31,149 nt of DNA, taken from a bacterium. Lineage in GTDB: Bacteria; Latescibacterota; Latescibacteria; Latescibacterales; Latescibacteraceae. Each line of letters begins with the position of its first letter. Position 1 is the first letter of the stretch. The stretch is taken from NCBI GenBank assembly GCA_021372535.1, contig JAJFUH010000045.1, forward strand, positions 1-31,149. The letters run 5' to 3'. Both the position numbers and the translations under genes were made by a program. Shown here one piece after another: positions 1-7,592 of this stretch. Below the pieces are notes generated by a model, which worked only from the letters and a program-made list of their open reading frames with translations, made no database searches and had not been told where the DNA came from.

Positions 1-1
1 T

Positions 2-409
2 GATACCTTCCGGCTTGTCCGGACACTTATCGAGCTCGGATATCTGGTCAGCGTGGAAACGAACGGCACGATCGATGCTTCGCCTCTGCACAGGGAAGCG
101 CGGCGTATTATCGACATCAAGTGCCCGGGAAGCGGAGAAGAAGGAAAAACCCATCCGAACAATCTCGCATACGTACGGTCTTCCGATGAATTCAAGTTCG
201 TGCTCGCCGACCGTACCGATTTCGAGTATGCCCTCGATTTTCTCGACCGCCATGAAATTCTGCGGATCGGTACGATCCTGTTTTCGCCGGTATGGAGTAT
301 ACTCGACCCGGCGCTTCTGTGCGAATGGATACTTTCAGAGCGCGTTTCAGTACGGATCAATCTGCAATTCCACAAGTACATCTGGCCGGAATCAACCCGC
401 GGCAGATAA
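2..409 (+). CDS. queE: 7-carboxy-7-deazaguanine synthase QueE, C-terminal part (5' truncated by window)
   Basis: The open frame runs in from the window edge and ends at TAA 407-409; about 135 C-terminal residues are visible. Family knowledge: QueE is a radical-SAM enzyme that rearranges 6-carboxy-tetrahydropterin to 7-carboxy-7-deazaguanine in queuosine/7-deazaguanine synthesis in the cytoplasm. Seen here: the block GYLVSVETNGT, then IIDIKCPGSGE, an asparagine pair (NN), DEFKFVLADRTDFEYAL, SPVW and a C-terminal LQFHKYIW; these follow the order expected for the QueE C-terminal half. The CxxxCxxC cluster motif lies upstream, outside the window, so catalytic completeness cannot be judged. The ATG at 53 is internal to the VETNGT block and is not the start. 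A 144-bp gap separates it from accA. Confidence 0.9.
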   Translation, partial: DTFRLVRTLIELGYLVSVETNGTIDASPLHREARRIIDIKCPGSGEEGKTHPNNLAYVRSSDEFKFVLADRTDFEYALDFLDRHEILRIGTILFSPVWSILDPALLCEWILSERVSVRINLQFHKYIWPESTRGR

Positions 410-461
410 CCGTATATTCAGTAAATATCTTATCTTACTGATTTTAACATTGAATATCCGC

Positions 462-492
462 TTGCTTTTTCATGAATATCGTTTCATATTAT
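462..492 (+). promoter_or_regulatory. Possible sigma70 promoter for accA
   Basis: In the AT-rich queE-accA gap, TTGCTT (462-467) is followed by CATATT (485-490) at 17 bp spacing, or TATTAT (487-492) at 19 bp. Start of transcription would be near 498, leaving a ~55-nt leader to the accA start. The match is moderate and rests on pattern only. Two direct copies of GAATATC (452-458 and 474-480) overlap it; their meaning is unknown. Confidence 0.35.
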
Positions 493-553
493 GGAATACG
501 TAAAAACAGGAATTTTCGCCGATTATATGGCGTGAACGATACGGAGGAATCCA

Positions 554-1513
554 GTGCCCGATCGATATATGCTTGATTTCGAGGAACCGTTGAGACGGAT
601 TCGCCAGCAGATACATGAGATGCAGGTATGGGCCGAACACGATCCCGACTATGCGACCACGGAAATCAGCCGTCTCGAAGAACAGGAGCGCCGTCTCTGC
701 GAGGATATCTATGCGAAACTGACGAGCTGGCAGCGGGTACAGATTGCACGGCACCCGAACCGGCCGCATACCCTCGATTATATCACGATGATGATGAGCG
801 ATTTCACCGAGCTCCACGGCGACCGTGTCACGGGTGAGGATCCTTCGATGATCGCCGGTTTCGCACGGATCATGAATGTTTCGGTTGCAGTTATCGGCCA
901 GCAGAAAGGCAATGACAACGAGTCCCGCATAGCCCGTAATTTCGGAATGTCCAAACCCGAAGGATACCGTAAAGCCCTCCGTATCATGAAACTCGCCGAA
1001 AAATTCAACCGGCCTGTCATATCGTTTGTCGATACACCGGGCGCTTTTCCCGGGGTCGAAGCCGAAGAGCACGGCCAGGGCGAGGCCATTGCACGCAACC
1101 TTATGGAAATGAGCAGGCTGAAAGTGCCTATTATCGTCACCCTTATCGGCGAAGGGGGTTCGGGAGGCGCGCTCGGTATCGGAGTCGGCGACAGGATCAT
1201 CATGCTTGAAAATGCATGGTATTCTGTCATTGCGCCCGAGTCATGCGCCATGATTCTCATGCGGAGCACCGAAAAGAAAGACAAACTTTCCGAATCATTG
1301 AAGCTTACCGCGACCGAACTGAAACCACTGGGAATAATTGACGCTATCGTCCCGGAACCGCTCGGCGGCGCTCATAACGATCCTGATACGGTGGCAAAGA
1401 ATCTGAAAACGGTTCTACACAAAAACCTCCTGGAACTCATGAAACTGTCCGGAAACGAGCTTGTGCAGAACAGAGTACGTAAATTCAAGCTCATGGGCCG
1501 CTGGTCGGAATGA
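554..1513 (+). CDS. accA: Acetyl-CoA carboxylase carboxyltransferase subunit alpha
   Basis: A 319-aa protein of normal AccA length. Role (family): with AccD it transfers carboxyl from carboxybiotin on AccB to acetyl-CoA, giving malonyl-CoA for fatty-acid synthesis. Seen: an N-terminal helical region (EEPLRRIRQQIHEM, then EEQERRLCEDIYAKL), the block WQRVQIARHPNRPHTLDYI, FTELHGDR, IGQQKG, the crotonase-fold glycine motif GEGGSGGALGIGVGD and SVIAPESCAMIL. The start is GTG 554, chosen because GGAGG lies at 543-547 and the encoded PDRYMLDFEEPL matches the family N terminus. It heads a tight group with the thioesterase and Trm112-like genes. No partner accD is visible, but a separate AccB-like biotin domain occurs fused to a carboxyltransferase at 23800-25797. 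Confidence 0.96.
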   Translation: MPDRYMLDFEEPLRRIRQQIHEMQVWAEHDPDYATTEISRLEEQERRLCEDIYAKLTSWQRVQIARHPNRPHTLDYITMMMSDFTELHGDRVTGEDPSMIAGFARIMNVSVAVIGQQKGNDNESRIARNFGMSKPEGYRKALRIMKLAEKFNRPVISFVDTPGAFPGVEAEEHGQGEAIARNLMEMSRLKVPIIVTLIGEGGSGGALGIGVGDRIIMLENAWYSVIAPESCAMILMRSTEKKDKLSESLKLTATELKPLGIIDAIVPEPLGGAHNDPDTVAKNLKTVLHKNLLELMKLSGNELVQNRVRKFKLMGRWSE

Positions 1514-1567
1514 TTTTATGAACCTCAACGCCGGTTTCTCCCCCGGTGATTATCGGGAATCACAGGA

Positions 1568-2011
1568 ATGAACAAGATTACGGGCGAACCGTTCCATACG
1601 CAAATACGTGTAAGATATTCGGAAATCGATAAACTCGGCATTGCCCATAACAGTCACTATCTGACATGGTTCGAGGTCGCACGGACGGAACTTTTAAGAA
1701 GTTACGATCTGACCTATAACGAGCTTGAAAAAACCGGATTTCATTTCCCCCTCGTCGAGGCAGGAGTAAAATATATGAAACCGGTTTTGTATGACGACGT
1801 CTTAACTGTTGTAAGCAGCGTGATGCATAAACCCGGGGTGCGGGTACGGATAGATTATAAAATTCACAAAGACGGCGAAATTGTTGCGACAGGCTTTACC
1901 GAACACGCATTTGTCGATGACAACCTCCGTCCGATGAGACCCCCGAAGAATGTACGCGACAAACTCCTTATAGTATGGGATCATTCGACCGGGGCTCAAA
2001 AACGGGAGTAA
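1568..2011 (+). CDS. YbgC/4-hydroxybenzoyl-CoA-type acyl-CoA thioesterase
   Basis: A 147-aa single hot-dog-fold protein. Family role: hydrolysis of acyl-CoA or acyl-ACP thioesters in the cytoplasm. Seen: RVRYSEIDKLGIAHNSHYLTW followed by FEVARTELLR, the signature of the YbgC/4HBT family; the aspartate in SEID is at the usual catalytic position and the helix FEVARTELL follows. Later strands (VRVRIDYKIHKDGEIVATGFTEHAFVD) are also typical. Start ATG 1568 has only a weak AGGA close upstream (1564-1567), so initiation may be inefficient or coupled to accA, 54 bp upstream. Its place between accA and a Trm112-like gene suggests a lipid or acyl-CoA housekeeping role; the substrate cannot be told. Confidence 0.88.
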   Translation: MNKITGEPFHTQIRVRYSEIDKLGIAHNSHYLTWFEVARTELLRSYDLTYNELEKTGFHFPLVEAGVKYMKPVLYDDVLTVVSSVMHKPGVRVRIDYKIHKDGEIVATGFTEHAFVDDNLRPMRPPKNVRDKLLIVWDHSTGAQKRE

Positions 2012-2014
2012 TTT

Positions 2015-2179
2015 ATGTTCAACAAAGAACTTCTTGATATTCTCGTCTGTCCCGTATCTAAAGAAAAACTGGAATATGACGAAAAAGAGAATGTATTGGT
2101 GTGTTACGCATCACGGCTTAAATACCCTGTCGAGGATGATATTCCTATCATGCTGCCGGAACGGGCGCAGAAATTTTAA
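2015..2179 (+). CDS. Trm112/UPF0434-like small zinc-ribbon-type protein
   Basis: A 54-aa reading frame starting ATG 2015, three bases after the thioesterase stop, ending TAA 2177-2179. Translation begins [20 protein letters not shown] and continues with a short segment containing a second single Cys (VLVCYA), then [19 protein letters not shown], which is the classic ending of Trm112-like/YcaR-type proteins (YPV-D-IP-ML--EA). The family is small and often sits near lipid or envelope genes; the bacterial role is poorly defined. Only two cysteines are present, fewer than in zinc-binding relatives, so metal binding is doubtful. GGGAG at 2004-2008, overlapping the end of the upstream gene, can serve as the ribosome site, so the two genes are probably translated together. 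Confidence 0.85.
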   Translation: MFNKELLDILVCPVSKEKLEYDEKENVLVCYASRLKYPVEDDIPIMLPERAQKF

Positions 2180-2186
2180 TTTTTTC

Positions 2187-2216
2187 TTGACCTTATCAAT
2201 AAAACTATTGTATATT
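2187..2216 (+). promoter_or_regulatory. Sigma70-type promoter upstream of structured RNA / porU leader
   Basis: TTGACC (2187-2192) and TATATT (2211-2216) are separated by 18 bp directly after the Trm112-like gene. The predicted start near 2223 lies 26 nt before the first arm of the structured RNA at 2249-2458. This is among the better hexamer pairs in the window. Confidence 0.6.
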
Positions 2217-2248
2217 ATGATACATTCAATGCATGAGGACACGATTTT

Positions 2249-2458
2249 ACATGGGAGTAAGCCTATAATCATTCGCTAAGGGTTGATATGTAATTCTGTT
2301 ACCGATTATGTATCATACGGTTATTGTGTATCACATGATCGATGCGGTTCATCATTGTGCACAGCAGTTTATACCGGTTTCATGGCTCTACATAATCGAT
2401 AATCGTGAGCTGACATACAATAGTAACCCTTGCGAGTGATCCTTAAGCGTGCCCATGT
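2249..2458 (+). ncRNA. Structured rod-like RNA (6S-like candidate or porU leader element)
   Basis: A nested set of complementary arms is visible, from outside in: ACATGGG (2249-2255) with CCCATGT (2452-2458); ATCATTCGC, a bulged T, AAGGGTT (2268-2284) with AACCCTTGCGAGTGAT (2425-2440), 16 pairs including one G-U; TATGT (2287-2291) with ACATA (2413-2417); CGATTATGTA (2303-2312) with TACATAATCG (2389-2398), perfect; CGGT (2318-2321) with ACCG (2373-2376); CACATGAT (2332-2339) with ATCATTGTG (2351-2359), one bulge. Large internal loops (2292-2302 / 2399-2412) separate the helices. A promoter precedes and an intrinsic terminator follows. The ~210-nt rod with a central bubble resembles 6S RNA in outline, but no sequence signature confirms that. 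A regulatory 5' leader of porU is the alternative. Confidence 0.55.
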
Positions 2459-2479
2459 TTTTTTATATGGATGTGCTGT

Positions 2480-2517
2480 AAAGGCGCGAGGGTTGATCGA
2501 CTCTCCGCCTTTTTTTT
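2480..2517 (+). terminator. Intrinsic terminator/attenuator just before porU
   Basis: AAAGGCG (2480-2486) pairs with CGCCTTT (2506-2512); inside, GAGGG pairs with CTCTC (one G-U), giving a 12-pair stem with one bulge, and the T run spans 2510-2517. It ends 14 nt before the porU ATG, so porU must be transcribed either by read-through or from a promoter I cannot see. This position suggests attenuation. Confidence 0.75.
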
Positions 2518-2531
2518 GAGCAGGGTGTTTT

Positions 2532-5500
2532 ATGGATTGCCTCTTTACTCATATTCCGCAGCGCATGATAGCACTGGCGTTTGTTCTGATTTTTGCATCA
2601 TCAGCCCATGCCGATGTGCGGATCCTCACGAGCGATGAGCGTGGTTTGTCTCTGGCCTATCGTCCCCACTGTACCCGGATCGATACGCTCGATGTCGAAG
2701 GGAAGAGCTATAACCTTTTCAACTATGACGATCATTCGTTTCATGCGGAGCAGGGTGCTCCCCTGCTCCCCGCGACCTCCGTGTTTTTCGCTGCACCCGC
2801 CGGGATTGCCCCCGCTGTGAATGTCTCCGGTCTCGAGGTATCCGAACGGGAGGGAATCAGGATTGCACCGATGCCTGTGCTCCGGGATGACAATGCCGGA
2901 TTCAGCACCGAAATCTACCGGGAGGACTCCCGACTGTACGCCATGAGCGGCTACCGTCCCGAAACGTTCTGGAATCTCTATGAGAAGTCCACCGGTGATG
3001 GTTTCACCATCTGGGAGCTAACTCTGAGACCTGTCCTGTTCGATGCACATGCTTTGACAGCTGCTGTTGCGGACAGTTTTGATGTGACCGTAACCTTCGG
3101 CCCGGTTTCGGCAGAAAAACAGGCTCTCGCTGCCGTGCTTCCCGATTTCGTCGTCAACAGGGCCGTCTTTTCCACTCCCGAAAGTTTCTTCCGTGCAAAA
3201 AAAGCCGAAAGCCAGGTTTTCGACCCCTTCGGAACCGGCGACTGGTACCGTGTTAAAGTAACAAAAACCGGAATTTATACAATTTCGGGTATCGAACTGT
3301 CACAGGCGGGATTCCCTGTCGGTACTATAAAGACGGATGATATCCGGATGTACTACGGCGGAGGGAAAATCCTCGACCGGAATCCGGGGAATCTCCATAC
3401 AGACACGTTCCGTGAAATCGCCATCAGGATACAGGACGACGGCGATGGAATTTTCGGGAGGAACGATTCGCTCATATTTTACGGCAGCTCGCTTTCACGT
3501 TTTATTGCCGGTGACGATAACTCAACCCCCGTTTTCCAGAATCACCCCTACTCGACCGAGAATGTTTACTGGATAACTGTCTCCGATACCGGGACACCCA
3601 AAAGAATACGGACTACCGGCGAGGAACCCTCATCCACGATCGAAGCCCTGACGGTTTTCCCTGAGATGATTCACATCGAGCAGGAAAACAAGCCCGATTT
3701 TGAAGAGACCGGCACCGAATGGTACTGGGACGATATATCCACATCATCGAAAAGTTATGCATTCAGTGCTCCGGGCATAGCAAACGGAGATTCGATGCAT
3801 ATCCGCGTGGGTTTCATAAACCAGGCGGTAAAACTCGGCTATAGCGTCAATATTTATATTAATGACGAGGGACCTTTCAACTTCACCTTCTTTACCGGCG
3901 ATTTTCTGAAAGCGGATTTCAGAATCAGCTCTATGCTGAAATCATCGGGTAATCTCCTCAAAATCATACGGACAACCGGAAAACCGGACGAATATATTCG
4001 CCTCGACTGGCTTGAAGCGGAATATCCGAGACGTTTCGAATATCAGGACACTCCTTTCGAATTTTTCATGACCGGCACAGGCTCCCCGGTCAAGATGACC
4101 ATGGCGCGCGCGGAAAAGCAGGCAATCGACATTTTCGACACCACCGATCCGTACGAGGTTGTTGAAATAACACATAAGAATTATGACAGCCAGGCAAAAA
4201 CGCTCACTTTCCAGACGACTCTGCCGGGAAGCAGGCGTTCCAGGCTCATGGTTACTTCCGCATCGTCGTATCTGAAACCGGCTTCAATTTCCAAAAAGGA
4301 ATCCACGCGCATCAGCCTCCGTAATCAGACGAACGGATCCGATTATATCGTCATCTCACACAAGACGTTTCTGAGTGAAGCCCAGCGTCTTGCAACCTGG
4401 CGGGCACGGGATTCACGGATTGATCCGCTCAAAACCATGACGGTCGATGTTCAGGATATCTACGACGAGTTCGCATGGGGTGTTTTCGATCCCGTCTCGA
4501 TCCGTGATTTTCTCTACTATGCATGGAAATATTCAAGTCCGCACGTGCGATTCTGCTGTTTAATCGGCGATACCATATGGAAATACAAGAATCTTACCGA
4601 AGGCCAGACGGGAAAACATTTCATACCGTCCGTTTTCGTTGTGGACGAACATGGCTGTACCTCCACCGATGATTTTTATACATGGTTCGAACCCACTCCC
4701 ATCCCCTATCTCGCGACGGGGCGTTTGTGCGTATCCGACCTCGAATCAGCAAAAATCGTTGTCGATAAGATCATCGAATACGAACGTAACCCGGAAATGG
4801 GACTGTGGCATAATCGCGCCCTGTTCATAGCGGACGATGAGCTTCATGACGGCGGACTCGGGCAGGAAATATCGTTCACATACGATACGGAAGCCATAGA
4901 AAGCGGCTCGTACATTCCGGTTTCCCTGGACCGCACAAAAATCTATGAAATCGAATATCCCCTTAAAAATCTCAGAAAACCGGACGCCACCGAGGTTCTT
5001 CTGGAAGCCATCAATGATGGATATATACTGTGGAACTATCTCGGCCACGGGAATGTCGGCCTCCTCGCACACGAACATATTCTCGAAGGCACCCGTGACA
5101 TAGAAAGACTCAATAACGGTCATCGCCAGGGTGTATTCTTTATCGGTTCCTGCGAGGTTGCGCATTACGACCGCATCGATACTGTTTCTCTTGCGGAAAT
5201 GCTCAATCTTCGTAAGGAAGGCGGCTGCGTCACCGTTATTGCATCGGCCAGGAAAACGTTCAATCCACTCAATGTCAGCCTGAACAGGGCGTTCTATTCG
5301 AATCTGTTCGACAATGCGAATAATCCCGATATCCGTATCGGGTATGGATTGAAGGTCGGGAAAACCCGGAACTACAACGACAGCAATGCAAACAGATATC
5401 TCCTTTTAGGCGACCCGGCGACACGTCTCATGATACCGCGGCTGACATTTACTCTTGCGGATGTCGATTCGATATATCGTCTCCAGAAAATCGACCTCTC

Positions 5501-6452
5501 GGGAAATGTTGCCGATAACACCGCACCTGTCACATACAACGGAACGCTCTATATAAAAGCCCTCGGACCGAAAATTCGGTCGACCTATTCCCTGCCGAAG
5601 GGGATCAAGGTCGATTACACGATGCCCGGCAATAAGTTTTATAACGGTGAGCTTTCCATTTCCGGCAGCGGTTTTTCGGCGTCGCTCGTAGTCCCAAAAG
5701 ACATCGCGCCGACCGGTAACGACTCAAAGATTTACTTTTTTGCAACCGGAGGAGAAGGTGAAGCAACCGGAGTCATCAACAACATCCTCATTGGTGACCT
5801 TTATCCTTCGGCTCCCGAGGATGTATCGGGACCGGAGATCAAACTGATATTTGACGGGAAAAGCTTCGAGGACGGCGACTACATTGGCCGTCAGCCGAAA
5901 TTCGCAGCAAATATTTCGGATCAATCCGGAATCAATATTTACGGAAACAGAGGTCACAACATTACGCTCATGACAGATAATTCGGAAATAATCGTTCTTA
6001 CCGGCAGTTTCCTGAATATAAACGGCTACAACACGGGAAAGGTCGAATACGCTCTGCCGGTCCTCACACCCGGCGAACATTCCTTTGAATTGAGCGTATA
6101 CGATACCTATAATAATATCTCGAAAAAAGTGGTCAAGGCACATGTGGTGGGTTCGGAAACTGGTGATATCGTCATCGAAAACCTGCTCAACTACCCGAAT
6201 CCGATGAATTCCGACGGCACCACATTTACCTTTAATCTCAACGACGATGCAGGGAGCGCAAAAATCAATATCTATTCTCAATCGGGAAGAAAGGTTGATG
6301 AGCTGGCTTTTTCGGCAGGTTACGGCTATAACACCTTATTCTGGAAACCTTCATTCAGCCTCGCAAACGGGGTTTACTTTTACAAACTGACAGTATGGAG
6401 CAGTAATGGTAGAAAATCGTCCAAAATCGAGAAACTTGTTGTCATGCGATAG
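2532..6452 (+). CDS. porU: Type IX secretion sortase PorU-like, peptidase C25 (gingipain) family
   Basis: A 1306-aa exported protein. Family role: PorU is the surface C25 cysteine-peptidase-like sortase that removes the C-terminal signal of T9SS cargo and attaches it to lipopolysaccharide, working with PorV. Seen: signal peptide 1-27 (ends SSAHA), a long beta-rich N-terminal region, C25 domain about 604-970 beginning DYIVISHKTFLSEAQRLATW, with PYLATGRLCV, catalytic His839 in YLGHGN and Cys874 in FFIGSCEVAHYD (35 residues apart, as in gingipains), ending YLLLGDPATRL. Residues about 1217-1306 form an FlgD/T9SS-type tail (NYPNPMNSDGTTF to ANGVYFYKL). The next gene is porV, the classic porU-porV order. 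Start ATG 2532 gives the signal peptide; the ribosome site (GAGCAGGG) is weak. Confidence 0.85.
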   Translation: MDCLFTHIPQRMIALAFVLIFASSAHADVRILTSDERGLSLAYRPHCTRIDTLDVEGKSYNLFNYDDHSFHAEQGAPLLPATSVFFAAPAGIAPAVNVSGLEVSEREGIRIAPMPVLRDDNAGFSTEIYREDSRLYAMSGYRPETFWNLYEKSTGDGFTIWELTLRPVLFDAHALTAAVADSFDVTVTFGPVSAEKQALAAVLPDFVVNRAVFSTPESFFRAKKAESQVFDPFGTGDWYRVKVTKTGIYTISGIELSQAGFPVGTIKTDDIRMYYGGGKILDRNPGNLHTDTFREIAIRIQDDGDGIFGRNDSLIFYGSSLSRFIAGDDNSTPVFQNHPYSTENVYWITVSDTGTPKRIRTTGEEPSSTIEALTVFPEMIHIEQENKPDFEETGTEWYWDDISTSSKSYAFSAPGIANGDSMHIRVGFINQAVKLGYSVNIYINDEGPFNFTFFTGDFLKADFRISSMLKSSGNLLKIIRTTGKPDEYIRLDWLEAEYPRRFEYQDTPFEFFMTGTGSPVKMTMARAEKQAIDIFDTTDPYEVVEITHKNYDSQAKTLTFQTTLPGSRRSRLMVTSASSYLKPASISKKESTRISLRNQTNGSDYIVISHKTFLSEAQRLATWRARDSRIDPLKTMTVDVQDIYDEFAWGVFDPVSIRDFLYYAWKYSSPHVRFCCLIGDTIWKYKNLTEGQTGKHFIPSVFVVDEHGCTSTDDFYTWFEPTPIPYLATGRLCVSDLESAKIVVDKIIEYERNPEMGLWHNRALFIADDELHDGGLGQEISFTYDTEAIESGSYIPVSLDRTKIYEIEYPLKNLRKPDATEVLLEAINDGYILWNYLGHGNVGLLAHEHILEGTRDIERLNNGHRQGVFFIGSCEVAHYDRIDTVSLAEMLNLRKEGGCVTVIASARKTFNPLNVSLNRAFYSNLFDNANNPDIRIGYGLKVGKTRNYNDSNANRYLLLGDPATRLMIPRLTFTLADVDSIYRLQKIDLSGNVADNTAPVTYNGTLYIKALGPKIRSTYSLPKGIKVDYTMPGNKFYNGELSISGSGFSASLVVPKDIAPTGNDSKIYFFATGGEGEATGVINNILIGDLYPSAPEDVSGPEIKLIFDGKSFEDGDYIGRQPKFAANISDQSGINIYGNRGHNITLMTDNSEIIVLTGSFLNINGYNTGKVEYALPVLTPGEHSFELSVYDTYNNISKKVVKAHVVGSETGDIVIENLLNYPNPMNSDGTTFTFNLNDDAGSAKINIYSQSGRKVDELAFSAGYGYNTLFWKPSFSLANGVYFYKLTVWSSNGRKSSKIEKLVVMR

Positions 6453-6462
6453 GAGGAATTTA

Positions 6463-7500
6463 ATGAAAGTAATTCGATTAATCATTCTCTGCGCGGTCTG
6501 TGTTTCCTGTTTTGCCGCTCAAGTTCAGGCAACTAACGAAAGCCAGGCCGCCGTGCTCCTGCTCCTGATTGAGCCGGGTGCGAAACAGGCCGGTATGGGT
6601 GAAGCGTATACGGCGGTCTCGGACGATGCTTCGGCGGGTTATTACAATCCGGCGGGGCTGGCATTTCAGGACCGTAATCTGAAAAATCTCCAGTTCATGC
6701 ATACCAACTGGCTCCCCGCGCTGGCGGATGACATTTACTATGAATACATGGGCTATTCACAGTATGCCGAAGGATGGGGACATTTCGCGTTCAACGTGGT
6801 GTACTTCAACCTCGGAGAGCAGAACAGAACATCCTCGGTATCCTCCGATATCATAGGAAAATTTCATTCATTCGAGGTCGTTGCCTCCGGGTCATACGGC
6901 GCTACCATGACCGACAACCTGTCGCTCGGGCTTACGCTCAAGGCGATATATTCCAAGCTTGCCGAGGCAGGCCAGGAAGCCGAGAAAGGGAAAGGCATCG
7001 GAACATCGTTCGCCCTCGATTTCGGCGCGATGTACAAAACACCGGTCGATGGCCTGTCACTCGCTGCGGTCATTCACAACATGGGGCCGAAAATATCCTA
7101 TATCGATGTGACTCAGGCCGATCCGCTACCGCTCAATTTCATTTTCGGAGCGGCATATGTCCCCATACACAATGAATTCAACAAGCTGTCATTCGTTGCC
7201 GATATTTACAAGCCGCTCGTGAGAAGAAACGGTTCTCCTGTTGAAGCGCTCGTAAAAGGCTGGTATGACGAGAGCAATGAATTTGAACAGATCGATTACA
7301 AAGTCGGGACTGAATATGTCTACAACAACTTCATGGCTCTTCGCGCCGGATATACGTACGACAAGGACGGAGAACTGAAAAGCCCGACGTTCGGTGTCGG
7401 TATCACCTGGGACAAAATTCTGGTCGATCTCGCCTATTACGCCGGCCGTGATAATCCCATGCAGGATTCGATGCGCTTCAGCTTCGCATACAATTTCTGA
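6463..7500 (+). CDS. porV: PorV/PorQ-family outer-membrane protein of type IX secretion
   Basis: A 345-aa predicted outer-membrane beta-barrel. Family role: PorV (LptO) shuttles cargo from the T9SS translocon to the PorU attachment complex. Seen: signal peptide about 1-23 (MKVIRLIILCAVCVSCFAAQ), then the family hallmark GAKQAGMGEAYTAVSDDASA followed by YYNPAGLAF near residues 38-70, many alternating beta strands, and a C-terminal aromatic end (MRFSFAYNF) typical of barrels. Start ATG 6463 is chosen over the in-frame ATG 6406 because AGGAGG (6451-6456), overlapping the porU stop, sits at good spacing and only this start exposes the signal peptide. Translation is probably coupled to porU. Confidence 0.85.
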   Translation: MKVIRLIILCAVCVSCFAAQVQATNESQAAVLLLLIEPGAKQAGMGEAYTAVSDDASAGYYNPAGLAFQDRNLKNLQFMHTNWLPALADDIYYEYMGYSQYAEGWGHFAFNVVYFNLGEQNRTSSVSSDIIGKFHSFEVVASGSYGATMTDNLSLGLTLKAIYSKLAEAGQEAEKGKGIGTSFALDFGAMYKTPVDGLSLAAVIHNMGPKISYIDVTQADPLPLNFIFGAAYVPIHNEFNKLSFVADIYKPLVRRNGSPVEALVKGWYDESNEFEQIDYKVGTEYVYNNFMALRAGYTYDKDGELKSPTFGVGITWDKILVDLAYYAGRDNPMQDSMRFSFAYNF

Positions 7501-7592
7501 GGGCGGTGAAAAAGCTTTTTTACATGCCCGGTTTTGAAATATGTTGTAGGATTTTTCACATCGCTTTTTCAGGAGTACAGGAGACTGTTTTA

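Noticed and set aside
7506-7592. Upstream GTG 7506 as the start of the M6-like gene
   Set aside because: It would put 29 extra residues before the signal peptide; TTG 7593 has AGGAG at good spacing and exposes the signal sequence.
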